In this document: one piece after another, positions 1 through 12,972 of the stretch
Layout of the letters: each line of letters opens with the position of its first letter
Numbering within the stretch: position 1 is the stretch's first letter
NCBI GenBank assembly: GCA_002914805.1
Contig: JXTB01000567.1
Span: 1-64,000 of the forward strand
DNA length: 64,000 nt
Direction of reading: 5' to 3'
Origin: Parasponia andersonii
Lineage: Eukaryota > Streptophyta > Magnoliopsida > Rosales > Cannabaceae
Notes under the pieces: model-generated
Database searches by the model: none
What the model saw: the letters and a program-made list of their open reading frames with translations, nothing else
What the model was told of the DNA's origin: nothing
Position numbers and translations under genes: made by a program

Positions 1-372
1 ATCAGTGATGGATTCTGCCTTAAATTCGGAAGACCCACATGCCGATGTCGGGATCACGTGCGATCCGCGTGACCCTTCTCACGGTTCGAGGCTCAAGAAT
101 GGGCCCCACACTTATCATTTTCTCTCTCCTTATTCTCTTACTTGAATTTATCTCTAGTCATTCTCTCTTGACTTTTTCTCTCTAATATTTTTTTTATAAT
201 ACAAATATAATTTTTTATATTCATATAATTTTTTTTCTTAAAAATTATTTTTAGAAAATATTTTCCAAATACCTATTGTTTTCTAAAAACATTATAAAAC
301 AGTTTTTGTTCTTATTTCTGAAAACACAACTTTGAAAACAGAAAACAAAAAACAATGTCAAACATACCCTTA
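1..372 (-). mobile_element. Probable MITE end, left part unresolved
   Basis: Read on the minus strand from 369, the sequence opens with a GGGTATGTTTGACATTG-like terminus followed by TTTTGTTTTCTGTTTTC-type sequence, a style common at ends of plant PIF/Harbinger or hAT MITEs. TTA follows directly on the plus strand (370-372), which fits a TTA target site. I could not find the matching left terminus, so it may be truncated or outside the window. Positions 1-120 are less AT-rich and not recognised. Confidence 0.35.
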
Positions 373-1640
373 ATCTTTGTTAGTTTGTTGAGCTCAAATT
401 GGTGAAGCCAAGAAAGGAATGAAACCAAAACAAACTAAAACAGGACATGGGTTCCAAGACCCAGAATTTGAAATATTTGAACAGTTCTTTGCTGAAAAGA
501 TTAATTTGACTCCAGTATCGGCAAAAAGATTTTCTTTTTCATTTTAGCTAAAGACATCAGCAAAAATTTGAACCAAGTCGTGGTGCACCTCAAACATAAA
601 ATGAATACTTTTTTTTTTTGAAAATTCAAAGAATACTGCTTTTCTTCTTAAATAAGATAAAATGTAACGTAGACGGTAGAATACTTCTATATAATATTAG
701 TTTTTGGAAATAATATGAAAAAATATATGTTTTTTAGCCTTTAGCCAAATAAAAAAAAGTCACCTTTTTTGTTTTTTTTTTTTTTAAAAATAGGACTTAA
801 CTAATGACCATCATTCACTATAAATTATAGTTAAAATTAAAGTTTAAAATTATTATAAAAATATTTTTATTTTTAAAAATTATTGATTAGCATTCATAGA
901 AATAACCAAAAAATAATAGTCTAGATAAAATCAATAATTTGTAATCTCTTAGGGTTGCAAATATTTAAGTTCTTAAACACAAATTTTGAATACATCGTCT
1001 TATTTTATAAGTTAAAAATATTAACTTTTAATAATTATAACTTCAATTTTGATTATACACGTCTCCAATTGTGATTACACACGTGGACACGATGAGATTG
1101 ACAGAAAAAACGAAAATAAAAAAAATTATTTGATATTTTTAATAAAAAGATGCAATTTAAAAAAAAATAAAAAAAAATAAAACAAAACGTAGTGGGTTTA
1201 TATCGACATTATCTGATATGTTTTTGTCCCCTATACTTCTTTTGTTAATATATTAAATTTTGACATATTGTGAGTTCTGCGCTGTGAGCTTACCTAAAAG
1301 TCGTCTACATATTTTCCCAATATCTCATCTAATCATAAATGTATTACTCTCCTAAAACTTTGTCCTACTAACGTCGCAACCTTCAATTGGACAATAAACG
1401 CAACGGTGAGTCATTAACAATTTTTAATTTTTTCCGTAAATATTAAAACTTGGAGAAGAGAACAAACAATATGTCAAAGTGTCAACCATTTAGCGACAGT
1501 CAGAGATGTATAAAATTACGAAAAAGGACAGAAAGATGAGAAAAAGAAATAAGAAACTTCGTCGTCAAAGTCGCAAGTAAAGCTAAGCTCTTACGCGTTA
1601 ACAACGTATATCTACAGGCGGCTATACGCGTGTCACTTTC
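373..1640. other. AT-rich intergenic region with a SINE-tail-like segment
   Basis: No coding capacity seen. Around 778-960 a T-run is followed by sequence resembling the 3' part of the tRNA-derived element at 37150-37373 (shared phrases around 'taatgaccatca' and 'cacta..ataaa'), so this may be a SINE tail. Long A/T runs occur around 600-630, 770-790 and 1125-1185. The promoter of the downstream kinase gene should lie near the right end. Confidence 0.35.
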
Positions 1641-2227
1641 TCTCTCCAACATCTTCTCCTCTCTCTCTCTCTCTCTCTCTGAGTTTTTCTCTGCAATTTC
1701 ACCAAAAAGAAAATTTTTTTGAAAAAAAGGAAAAAAATATTGGTTGAAGCATCTGAAAAATTGGGTATTGAGTTCTAATTCAGCTACTTCTCTCAAATTT
1801 GGAGTAAGAATTTTTTCTCTTTGGATTCTGATCAGCTTATTGGAAGGGCGTTGGTGTCTTTATCGTTTGTTTGTTTATTTTCTTTTTTTTTTCCCAAAAA
1901 AAAAAAAGAAAATTGGAGTATTGGGTTCTGATTACTGTACATGGTTGGGTGAGATTGTTTTTGTATAGATTTCTTTTTTTTTTTTTCTTTTTTGTTTTTT
2001 AAAGAAAAAGGTTTTTTTGGAGGTGGTTTTGGGGTTTAGATTGTGGTCTGAATCGTTATAAGGGGTTTGGTTTGGTTTTGTTAGATCATCTGGTTATTTG
2101 ATCAGGTGGTCTGATATACGATTCAAAGATGTATGGGTTCTTGTAGTATTTGTGGGTTTTGAAGGTTGTGAATTGGGTATCTGAAAAAGCTGTGAAATTT
2201 GCTGAATTTTCCTAAGTTGAGAGGAAA
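1641..2227 (+). promoter_or_regulatory. 5' leader of PI4KG4-like gene, with CT repeat
   Basis: A CT microsatellite lies at about 1660-1681, typical of plant promoter or leader pyrimidine patches. A candidate donor at 1804 (GGA|GTAAGA) and a pyrimidine-rich stretch ending in AG near 2216, just before the ATG at 2228, suggest a leader intron of roughly 410 nt. This is inference; no transcript evidence is available. Confidence 0.35.
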
Positions 2228-4405
2228 ATGTCGTCGGCTGGTATTGCTGCGCTTAGTCCAATTTGCAATGAGTCCTTAATTTCTCCTAATATTTTCCGGG
2301 CCCTGTCGGATTTGGATTCCAACGACTCCATTTTAATATATCTATCTGTTTCCGGATCTATGTTTCCGATGAGTGTTTTGGAGTCCGATTCTATTGAGTC
2401 AGTGAAGCTCAGGATTCAAACCTATAAAGGGTTTGTGGTGAAGAACCAGAAGTTGGTTTGTGGAGGCCGGGAGCTAGCGCGGAGCAATTCGCTGCTCCGG
2501 GACTATGGAGTTGGGGATGGGAATGTTTTGCATTTGGTTCTTAGGCTCTCGGATCTTCAGCTCATCAAAGTTAAAACTACTAGTGGAAAAGAGTTTACTT
2601 TTCATGTGGAACGGGGTAGAGATGTTCGGTATGTCAAACGGAAGATTGCTAGGAAAGGGAAAGAGTTTGATGATCTTGAGGAGCAAGAAGTTGTTTGCAA
2701 CGGGGAGCGACTCGAGGATCAGAGACTTATTGATGATATCTGTAAACATAATGATGCTGTTATACATTTGCTGATTAGGAAATCTGCAAAAGTTCGCGCT
2801 AGACCTGTTGAGAAGAATTTTGAATTGTCTGTTGTGGCAGCTGATTTAAATGATAAGGGAAGCTATGGAGTTGATGAAGAAACCAATAAGATGCAACGTG
2901 ATGTTGGTGAGGAAAATTTCAAAAGAGACTATGGAGTTGGGGAAGTTGTGCCAAGAAAGCCCTCTGGTCCGGAACCTTTGTTGGAGCCTTTTATCGTTAA
3001 CCACAAGATTAAGTTGCCCTTGGTGATACAGGACATGGTTAATGCTACGCTTAATGGACTGAATAGTGGGAACCATCCGATCAGGTCTTTAGAGGGTACA
3101 GGGGGAGCATATTTTATGCTGGATTCATCAGGGAATAAGTATGTTTCTGTGTTTAAGCCAATGGATGAAGAGCCCATGGCGGTGAACAATCCACGGGGAC
3201 TTCCATTGTCATTAGATGGCGAAGGGTTAAAAAAAGGAACAAGAGTTGGAGAAGGAGCATTGAGGGAAGTTGCAGCATACTTTTTGGATCATCCAAAGAG
3301 TGGTGATGACGAGGGTTTTGCTGGTGTCCCACCAACTTTTCTTGTCAAGTGCCTTCACAAAGAATTCAACCATCCTGGTGATTTGACTGCCAAGCTTGGC
3401 TCCTTGCAGAAATTCGTGGACAATAATGGAAGTTGTGAGGATATGGGCCCTCGGTCTTTCCCAGTTAAGGAAGTACAGAAAATCTCTGTGTTGGATGTAA
3501 GGCTGGCGAATGCTGATAGGCATGCTGGGAATATATTGCTGAGCAAAGGAGAAGATGGTCGGCCTGTGCTGATTCCAATCGATCATGGGTACTGCTTGCC
3601 TGAAAGCGTAAGTACAAGACCTCCTCCTCTAATGCTTTGCTGAATGGGCTGCAATTTAGTTAAATATTTCTGGCCTTATATCATTTCAATTCTCTTGTCA
3701 GCACTCAATCTTCCATGGTTCGTACTTAGTTGCCTCTTTTCAAAAACTAGAATTTTCATGCGCTCACCATCTTGGTTTTTAAACTTCTTATTTCATAACT
3801 AATGCCATATTTAAATATAGTCCTGCAAGACTCCAATTTGTTCTTGACGGTCAAACATTAGCTTTGGTTAGACATTTTTAATTTCATTGTCATCTCAATA
3901 ATTTTCAAAATTCATGCTTTTGTATTCTTGATTGTACGCATTGCTCTTCTGATTATTACCGTTTTTGATATTTGATAATTCAAGATTCTAACCATGCTTG
4001 TATCCCTTGTTCCTGCAGTTTGAAGAGTGTACATTTGACTGGCTTTATTGGCCACAAGCTCGTGAACCCTACTCCGACGAGATAGTTGAGTACGTAAAAT
4101 CGCTGGACGCAGAAGAGGATATTGCACTTCTGAAGTTCCTTGGATGGGAGTTGCCCCTCAAATCTGCCCGCACACTTCGCATCTCCACCATGCTCCTGAA
4201 GAAAGGAGTTCAGAAAGGTCTCACTCCCTTTGAAATCGGAAGCATAATGTGTAGAGAAACCTTGAGGAAGGAATCCATTATGGAGGAGATTGTCCAAGAA
4301 GCAAAGGATCATGTGCTCCCAGGAACAAGTGAAGCTGCATTCCTTGATACTGTGTCCCAGATTATGGATCGCCGCCTTCATGAAATTGCTAAATCAAATT
4401 CTTGA
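2228..4405 (+). CDS. PI4KG4: Phosphatidylinositol 4-kinase gamma with two ubiquitin-like domains
   Basis: Two exons, 2228-3607 and 4019-4405, joined in phase 0 across a GT/AG intron (CLPES|FEECT) give 588 residues. Two ubiquitin-like domains come first (about residues 35-108 and 112-185). The PI3/4-kinase-like domain begins near residue 255, with the glycine-rich EGTGGAYFM segment, the catalytic-type LANADRH motif and the IDHGYCLPE metal-binding segment. The match to Arabidopsis PI4KG4 is strong along the whole length, including the MSSAGIAALSP start, which supports the ATG chosen. Family knowledge: these type II-like gamma kinases (UBDK) often show protein kinase rather than lipid kinase activity and bind proteasome subunits through the UBL domains. 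It is convergent with the next gene. Confidence 0.93.
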
Positions 4406-5634
4406 TGGTGGCTATGCAAAAAAATTGTTAGTTTATGCAAAGTGTAGATGTACATGTGATTAGTGTACATGTTTGTATATGGCAGCTTGACAGTATCTTT
4501 TGTCTACACAACCTCGTAAAGGATTTTTCTTTTCTTTGTTATTCTTTCCTTGGATATTACCAGAATGTCTTTTGATTCAACTGTTAGGTCTTGATTCGTC
4601 CTAGTTAGTTTGGCGTGACAGAAAATATTTCCAAGTTTGTATTTATGGTGGATAACGTATGGCTTTCCATTTCATGATTATATTCTGTACGCGATATTAT
4701 TACCTTTGATATACTAACTCTATGTGGCGGAAAACTTGGATGTGATTATTTAACAAGAATTGCAGGAAGTCAAACGTTGTTTCGTTGATGTTTAGCCAGT
4801 AGCCAATGCTCCCTTATTGAAGATTTTACGCCAAAAGTAGTCTTGAACTATTTTTTCGCTCTAGGTTTGTTTTTTCCAAAATTTTTTTTACTGTCATGAT
4901 TTCTCAAACACCAAGATCTTGATTACAGGCACCACTTATTTTCTTAATGCTGGACCATTTGTGTAGACATTTTGGATATAGTAGTGTTGCATTTAAAAAT
5001 AGCACTCTTAATCTTGGCATTTTTCAAACAGTTAGAAAATAACAATTTACAAATAATACGGATACAAAAACTTGTCATAAGAATAATAGTAGAGAAGGAA
5101 GGTTTAGCTCCCATCAACTACGCTGAAGCAGGTCTCTAAAGCTTGAACTCACAGGACAAGCCCCAAGGAGGTGACATGCAGGATATATCGGAGCAGTCGG
5201 ATCCTCTACAAGTCTTGATTCCTGAACAGCCACATAGTGGGGACTGGGGAGGTAAGATAACCTTGTCATATCACCAGGATGAATAAACAAGCAGACGAAA
5301 CAGGTCGCTGAGTGCTAAAGATTCCCGCAAGTAATTAGAGAAGCATCCATTTTGTCAGCTCAACCAACAAGCATCAACACCAATAACCATGGATTTCTCT
5401 TGCACGGCCAATGCTTAAAGGAAGAGGAGGTTGATCAAGTGCATGTATCAAAAAGAGCTTGACACATCAATGTATCATCTTAATTTCTTCCCACGCTTCT
5501 TCAACGTTCTCTTTGATCTTTTCCTGAAAAGGAGGAACCAAGACATCACTTTATCTTCTGTAAAACTCAACGCACCAATGAAAAGAATAATGATTATAAA
5601 AAACAGGTCAACCATCTCTACCGGGACCAAGAAG
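4406..5634. other. Convergent 3' flanks of PI4KG4-like and EMB1703-like genes
   Basis: Between two convergent stop codons. The first 200 nt are probably the kinase 3' UTR. The 5100-5634 part is less AT-rich than true intergenic DNA here and is probably 3' UTR, possibly with an intron, of the minus-strand gene. No open frame with recognisable domains was found. Confidence 0.4.
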
Positions 5635-8600
5635 TTACCTCTTAGTGGGTTTGCTTTTGAAACCGAATACACCGTTCATCACTGAGCTTATATCTACAGA
5701 CCGCTCTCGCATAATCATATCATGGTACATTTTGCTCCCAATCTCTACAATTTGGTCCTCCACCTCTTCCAATGATTGATCCACATTAAGCTGAAGCTCA
5801 CCTTTCCTTATGACGGTAACGTTAAAACCATTCGCTTTGGCTTCCCGAAAAGCATCCTGTGGAAGATCAAGAGAAGGATAAGGAGGACTAGTCCCTTGAA
5901 CTATTAAAGTCATGGTGAAAACAGATTAAAGTCGTTACCTTAGGTGGTTGGGCAACAACAAAGGCGTGGCCATTCCCTTGCATTTCCATTTGAGCTTGGA
6001 TTATATAACAAAGATTTTTGCAATCATTAGCATCCTCAAAAGAAATCACATGATGTGGTTTTGGTTCCAATTCAAGATCAGTCGCCATCTCCAATGAATA
6101 AAACCCTGTTCTCTGTTCACCATCCTCAACCGTGTACAACTCGATGCACTGAAAAATTAACAGAGAAGATAGCATGTTACCGAGTAATCTCGATTAAGTT
6201 GTGAAACATCTTCAATAAAACTTTAAATCAAGACTCTAAACACAAACTGATATTGCTAGGAAAACTTAAAGTGGTATACAAAGGAATCACATCTTTGAGC
6301 TGTAAGCTAGTGGCAAAATATGTACGCAGGAAACTTGCTAGCTTAGCTCATTGGCAGGTAAGTAAAGGGAAAATTACAGATAATTCTGATATTATTTGTT
6401 ACCTCTTTTAAGCAAAGAACACATATCTTACTTACCAGTACATATGGAAGATCTAACCACCACAGATAATCTTCTTCCTTGTCATCTGCATATTCACGAT
6501 ATTTGCTCACGACTGCTTGTGGTCCAAACAGTTCCATCTCTCTTTTAAGCTTAGTAAGCTTCTTCTCCAAGAATTCCTTATTTCTCTCAGGTAATTTCTT
6601 CATAAGATCATCAGCCTCCTGAATTTCTTTCTCAGTGATCCACCGATCCAGATCCTTCCCCATGTCTTTCATGATGGATTTAACTTCTGGGTCTGTCGCT
6701 GCATTATAGGATTCCAGAAACCCCCGGGACCATTTCTTGGTGTGTTGCCAAAACTCCTTCCCTGATTTTTTGCCAGCTTTAACAGAACCATCGCTGCCTT
6801 CTATGATTGTCTTAGACCTTTTTTGATCCTTATTTAATCTCTTCTTTGGATCATTAACTACTGAAGAAGTGACAATATTTTCTACTGGCAGGGATTCTGT
6901 TGATTTCTGAAGGAAGTTCTGCTCATCCTTCTTCACATTGTATTGAATATTTTCAACAATAATTGCCTTCCTCAGTTCTGATAAGCTATCGGAGAAATCA
7001 GGACTTTTTTCCAGAGGGGGACCTTTCCAATGGGGTATTATTTTTTCTGGCGGATCATACAGGCTAATACCATCTAGGGAGTAAAACAAAGAAAACCTTG
7101 TAAGCATATGTACTTCTGAAAAAGCCATCTCTATTAGATAAACCTGTTTGATGATCCACTTCTAACCCCAAGAACCATTTACCACCAAGGTCAGGTCCAA
7201 GTAAACTCCTAGATAAGACATGTTGTCATAGTATGATAGTTATTTGGGGAAAAAATTTTAATACAGATAAATCAAGAGGCTACCTCCCAGCCTAGTGCTT
7301 CAATTAGACAATTTGACTAAATATTATTACACTGATAAAGGTGTAGACAATTTCTGTGTTCTTCAAGTGGTGAAGAGTAGACTAAGAGAAAGAAATAGTG
7401 AAACAACGAATTACCTGCCCCATAGTCGAGATTTTCAATGTTTGAATGAAAATATTCATGCAGTTTCAACAGCTTTTCATTCTCTCTATCGACCTTCTTT
7501 TCGAGACCCTTGAAAAATGCATTTTTGTCTTCTGCTTCCATATTGTAAAATGGATCCCGCCCTGCCAATTCGTTTTCTCGAACTCGAAAAACAATTTTGG
7601 CAAGACTATCGTCTTCCATCCATTCAAGTTCGCTTTCATCTCCAATAGACCCAAGCTGCATTGGTGAAGAATTCATATTTAATTGTTGATTCTTCTTTTC
7701 CCTTGCATTCATGTAATTATCTCTATAGCTAACTCCGATCTTCTTCACAATATGTTCATTGAAATTTTTCTCATTCCAGTTTTCCTCTTCTACAGATTGT
7801 CCTTTCTCTGAATTTCTGTCATTACCTTCATGATCTAAGGAAATTTGCTGCTTCAGAACATCATCCTCTCCTTCCATACAGTCTTTATGGTTTACGTTCT
7901 TGACTGCCACAAATTCTTTATCCTCTACAGCAGAATCTTGAGAAGCATTTGGCAAAGGTGAAGAATTTGATGTCCCATCTGAAATGATAGATGTAAACAC
8001 TTTTTCTTCAATGCCCAACTCCTCCCTCGTATCGATATTGTATTGCTGATCACGCTTAAAAAGAGCTGCACTTTCTGGAACAGCTCTAAACTGTGATTCT
8101 TGTGTTGGCTCTTGATTGTTACCTTTTCCAGAAAGATAATCCCTAGCTTCTTTCACTGACCGTATGACCCGTGGTTTTACTTGAACAAAAACTTCTCTAG
8201 AATCACATGGTTCATCAGAAGTAGCATTGTCTTCCAGACGTTCAACAATCTCTTTTTCTTTTAGATCCTCACTAGGGATTTGCCTAACATCTGAACTTTC
8301 TGCACTCTGAGTAATATTCCCATGCCTGCCAAAGGCTTCATCATATACAAACTTAGTATCATTACTGCTATCTCCATTTATATGTCGATTTAGTAACCTT
8401 GTCCCCTCTTCTCTGTACTCTATACCCTCCTCAGTTCCTTTGTAACTTTCTTTACTCATAATCTTAGTTTCAACTCTATCCTTTTTAATTAATTTACCCC
8501 CCTTACCTTCAGTTTCCCTGGCTTGTCTGGCCATTTTTCTGATTTCCTGAATTTTATCATCAAACTCCATAGATTTAGCAGCTGAGGTAACAGATTTAGG

Positions 8601-9695
8601 ATCAAGTAAAGCCAAATTTCCATCCTGTGATTTTGCTCTTGCAATAACGTTAATAAGTTCTTGCTTATCTAACTTTGGTTTTTCACCTGTAAACAGTGGT
8701 GGTTGTTCCACAGGTTGAACAACTTCCACACCACCTATGTCCAACACCTCTCTCTCCTTTCTTGATTTTATCTTCCTCCTCATCATTTCCTTTTCAAGTT
8801 CCGTGAGTTTCACCTCTTTTTCCCCATAACTAAACAATTTCTTCATTGCCCAAACAGCAATGAGACCATATAACACCATGGTTCCAACCCTAGGGAGCTC
8901 TTTCAACAGCTTTGATCTAAAACTAAGACTCTGAACTGCCTTAAAGAAACTAGACTCCTCACCTTGAACACAAAACTTCGCCACCGAACTATTCCTTGGT
9001 ATAACATTTTCTCCACTCTCCATCTCTCTAGCTAAACTCTCTGCCTGCATAATTTTCAATTTCGCCGCCGCTGAGTTTCCCAACTCCCCCTTCTCTACTC
9101 TACTTCTTCTCAGTATTTCATCCTCATGAACCGAAACCCATTCGACATTCCCCTCGGAATTCATGAAAACTGTGAAAATTTGCCCTGACCCAAAACCCCA
9201 ATACTCAGTATCTTTCTTATACTGCTCAACCCAATTCTCCAATTTAGAGAACAAAGCAGACTCACCAACAAGTTTCGACTTTGGTTCCATTTCGAAAACC
9301 CCATTACCAGAATCACTCTCTTTAACAATATCAAAGCTTAATCTCGCCTGCAAACTATCTCTATCCCGAAAACGAGGATTTGGGTTTTGAACATCAGAAC
9401 CGGGGTCTACACGAACGGGAATGTGGCGTACCTGTTGATCTTCAATGAGCTTCTTTCTGAGCGAGTTTCGGCGAGTCGTCGTTCGACCAAAGTGGGAAAA
9501 CACCGCATAGTTTCTACGATTGGATAAGGGTAAACATATTGAAGAAGATGAATTCTTGTAGAATATGGAGCCGGGTATGTTGTATTTAACACGGCTCTTC
9601 TTTCCCCGAAATCTTTTTGGAAATTCGGAAGTGAAATTCGAAGTTAGAAAAGGAGTTGTGAGGTTGGTAGGGGCTGAAGGTTTGAGAACCTCCAT
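5635..9695 (-). CDS. EMB1703: Plastid-targeted EMB1703-like protein
   Basis: Four minus-strand exons: 9695-7415, 7073-6436, 6148-5939, 5856-5635. All junctions are GT/AG and phases agree, giving 1116 residues. The first ATG (MEVLKPSAP) precedes a Ser/Thr/Arg-rich, acid-poor leader typical of chloroplast transit peptides. An aromatic block (YWGFGSGQIFTVF) follows near residue 165, then a single hydrophobic segment (VGTMVLYGLIAVWAM) near 275, a long acidic low-complexity region, and a conserved C-terminal part starting GISLYDPPEKIIP. The product resembles the Arabidopsis EMB1703 (At3g61780) family, whose molecular role I do not know. The identification rests on sequence style plus its position next to SINAT3 and UVSSA. 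It could equally be named for the related At5g28400-type proteins. Confidence 0.8.
7144..7208 (-). other. Exon-like segment in EMB1703 intron 1
   Basis: Read on the minus strand, this 65-nt segment is bounded by AG and GT and has an open frame containing WFLGLEVDHQT. Its 3' phase fits the next exon (T-D-GISLYD), but its 5' phase does not fit exon 1; inclusion after exon 1 would run into a TAG. It may be a poison cassette exon, an exon needing an unseen microexon, or chance. Confidence 0.3.
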
Positions 9696-10100
9696 GGACG
9701 AATACACAGTGACCTCACTGGAGACTTTGGAGAGGTTTATGCACGAGCGGCGAGACAATTACATCTGAACCCAGTTCTATTCCTTTTTCACTTTTATTTC
9801 ACTAGTTGTGCTCATTTTATAGTTTTGTACTGTTTTCCCACTATTTGTCGTTTTCATAATTTCCTGTCGCTTCTTCAATTTTGTTGTCGTCATGGTTGCT
9901 AGTGTCGTTTTGAAACGTACCTGTTTTTTCTTCGAATTCTCGTGCTCCTCATTGCAAAATGTAGTTTGTCCTTGTATCGACATCTGTGTTGTGGCTTTCA
10001 ATTGTTCTCGTTTTACATATAAGCTTCTTAGCTATAATAAAATGAACAACCGAATTCCTAGTGAGGCCAGTTTATAGAATATATTTAAATTTCCAAGTTG
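9696..10100. other. Upstream region of EMB1703-like gene, with TTGTCGTT motifs
   Basis: Presumed promoter and leader of the minus-strand gene starting at 9695. The plus strand shows several TGTCGTT/TTGTCGT-type words at about 9846-9910, the same word that is abundant at 18090-18665. No coding potential seen. Confidence 0.4.
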
Positions 10101-10256
10101 AAAAAAAAAATGAACGAATTCCCTCATTATATCTCTTACTATGAAGTCAATTTTGCAAAGTAATTCTTTTTTTTCCGGTTTTACATTGGACTCGAACCAT
10201 GACTCCTCATTTAGATAAAAAATTGTGACAACCACTAGACTATGCTTACAACCACG
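10101..10256 (-). mobile_element. tRNA-derived SINE-like element
   Basis: On the minus strand an A-box-like TAGTCTAGTGGTTG (10242-10229) is followed about 30 nt later by a B box GGTTCGAGTCC (10198-10188). The spacing fits an internal Pol III promoter. The element continues through a short tRNA-unrelated body to a T-run at about 10100-10110. This arrangement is typical of plant tRNA-derived SINEs, some of which end in poly-T. Exact ends and family are not determined. Confidence 0.55.
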
Positions 10257-10677
10257 AAAAATAGACTTAATTGTCCCCGTGGTAATTTTGCCCTCTCAAA
10301 TTTTTCTCTCTTGTCTGTCTTTTTATAATTTGGCGCTCAATGCAAGTTATCTTTAACGGTAAGAGTACTCCTGAGTCAAAGAAGATTTCCCCTCTTTGTT
10401 CTTCCTCTTCTCCACCCAAATTAAACTGATCCTAATACCTATATTATACCGACAGGACAATGGCTCATTCTTTACAAACATTTACGCATATATATCAACT
10501 TGTAAATCATATGGGCAAGTTTCCACATTTCAGGCGTTCAGCTATGAAGAAAACTGGAAGCTTCACAGATTATATACCAAAACAATGGTAATGTAACAAC
10601 GTAATCATGCAATATCCAGATCACATAACAATTTTCGGCGCACATATGTGCGAGAGAGAGAGAGATTTTCAACTAGT
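10257..10677. other. AT-rich spacer and probable 3' UTR of SINAT gene
   Basis: No gene recognised. The part nearest 10677, including the GA repeat at 10650-10665, is probably the 3' UTR of the minus-strand SINAT gene. Confidence 0.35.
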
Positions 10678-12972
10678 TTAAGTGCACAGTGGTATGTAAT
10701 TTCCAGTTTCTGGGTTTTGCTGTTCTTTCCATATCCGCCCTGTAACTCGCAACTTGAGTTCTTTCCTGTCTCCTCCAGAGAAGAAAAGTGCCATGTTTCG
10801 TTGTATTATGAGGCCATCATGGCTGTCTCTGACCTTCTTGTGGCAATCCCTAATGCTTCGAGGGTTGCCCTCCCAGATAAGCTTTCGGTCATTTCCTCCA
10901 ACCTCAAGGCTGTAACTGTAGTTTCGAGCTTCTGTCCCGTCCCCCATGAAACGCAGAAAAGCCATGTAAACAGGAGCCATCCCAAGCTGGAAGGCTTCAA
11001 AATGGAGACAGAAATACTGACCAAAACAGTGGAACACCTAACAAGCAAAGCAGGCAGGGATGATTACTTCAGTATCATGAGAATCAAATAACTGAACTTG
11101 CGACTCTATGTCCGAGGACTGTTGGCTCTTGAATGCAGCACAAAATTTGAGAAACAAAACCATATATCTTGCTAGCACCATAGATCACAACTCATTTAGT
11201 CTAATCTATTGATACCAAGGCACTATGGTCTCATGCCAATTGAACTGTAGAAATGATAGGGGAATAGTTAATATTAGCACATCATAAGATAATGAGAACT
11301 AGCAACTTTCTTATGTTTGCAACCTTTCTGTAATGAAATGCTTTGCCATTCACATGATGGAGCAGGCAACAAGGGTTTTATCACATCCAGTGTTCTAAAC
11401 GTGAGATATTTCAATCAAAGCTATGAGAGAAAGAGAGATTACATTATATACTTACAGTTAACATCCATGTAGCATTTTCTACTTCACGGGGATTAGACTT
11501 GACGTAACGATGGTTAAACGTGCAGCCAGAATGCATGTCCACCTTATGATAATCTCGTAGGTGAGCAACAAGAAAAGGTATATCCCCGACAACAGAACAA
11601 TCTGATCCAGCATATGGGCAGTTGTACGGTCTGAAATTACATAGAGACTCGTGTTTGAGTTTACTGTAGTAGGGGAATATCTCAGGGCAACCAAGAGAGC
11701 AGTACTTGCAAGGCAGTTCAAGTGACTCAGCTACCTTCTCTAGTGCTAGACATCTTATGTCACCAAGCTCCTGTCTACAAGTGGGGCATCGATTGTGAAC
11801 TCTTGTTTTACAGGTGGAGCAAAGGGTATGGCCATTACGACACTGCAGAAGCAAAAATTTGCTAGATATCAACCATAATATTTAGCCAAACCCCGAACAA
11901 AACGTAACAAGCTGCTATAAATATTTGAAAGAGAGTAGCTATAATACCTCAAAAATTCAAAGTAAGTTTAGATCTGGAAGTACAACCATTCAAGGAGAGT
12001 GAAACTAAATTCTTCCTAGTTGCAAAAAGATATTAATAACAGCTGAAACAAGTAGAAATTATCTTCGCTAGAATGGGAAGACAAAATCAAGAAAATCTCA
12101 TTATCCACTAACAAAACCTCTTTAATCATATTTTAATCCTTCTCAGTTTTCTGTACAATGAGAAATAACTTTCCTAGTGCAGAAGACAAGTCATAGCATT
12201 ATTAATCAACCAACCAGGTGCAGAAGTTCCAAGTGAAATCCAAACAAACCGGAAAAAAAAAAAATGAAGACAACTTTCGCCAGGTGCAGAAGGGTAAACA
12301 CACTTCGCCAGGTGCAGAGTAAAACACACTTTCCCAACAAATGCCCAATAGGTAGCCATATCCTATGAAAGATCCTAACTTCTTCTTGAATCACCAAATG
12401 CCTTCGAAAGTCGAAACATTTCGACTCCTTAAAGACTCCAAAATCCAATTCTTAGGGGGGAAAAAAATAACTTCAGAGTGATGGCATTATTAATCAACCA
12501 ACCATCATTGTCTGACAAACACAATCTTCCGTACGATTAAAGCTCCCAAGAAAATAATCTATGTGATGAATTTGCCCTCTTTCTAAGCCTTAATTCAAAG
12601 TAAATCTTATGCAACCCGTAACAAAACAATCCAAGGTGAACATACATGGATCAATAAAAATTCATGAAAACTACAGGAAAATAAAGAGAAATCCAAGAAA
12701 GATATAGTAACCGAAATAGAAAATTAGAAAAATTAACCCAGAAAAAAAAATAAAAAAAAAAATAGAGGACGGACCTGATGGATTGGAGGGTACATTGAAT
12801 TGGTGCAGACAGGGCATTCAAGAAGCTCGTGGACACTAGTGGTAACGGGATTGTTGTTACCCTTCTGAGGCTTTGGAACTGAAACCAAGTGGTGAGAACG
12901 GCTAGGGATCGCATCCTCATCGAACAACAACCCATCAGAAGATACCAAGCTTTCAGGGCTTTCGGATTCCAT
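10678..12972 (-). CDS. SINAT3: SINA-type RING E3 ubiquitin ligase (SINAT3-like)
   Basis: Three minus-strand exons, 12972-12775, 11842-11456 and 11037-10678, all phase 0, encode 314 residues. The RING finger is split by intron 1 (ECPVCTNSMYPPIHQ | CRNGHTLCSTCKTRVHNRC). It is followed by the SIAH-type zinc fingers and the substrate-binding TRAF-like domain (VFHCFGQYFCLHFEAFQLG onward), ending in GRIWKEQQNP. The length matches plant SINATs of about 300-330 residues. The variable N-terminus (MESESPESLVSS) begins at the only well-placed ATG. Family knowledge: SINATs form homo- and heterodimers and ubiquitinate targets including NAC factors, brassinosteroid-pathway regulators and autophagy proteins. 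The neighbouring UVSSA and EMB1703 genes support a SINAT3 orthologue rather than another SINAT. Confidence 0.95.

Noticed and set aside
1500..1796. 98-codon minus-strand frame and 74-codon plus-strand frame at 1744
   Set aside because: Both arise from the CT repeat and leader region of the kinase gene and depend on non-ATG starts or low complexity.
10648..11091. 147-codon plus-strand frame over SINAT exon 3
   Set aside because: Antisense to a well-conserved SINAT exon; the translation has no family features.
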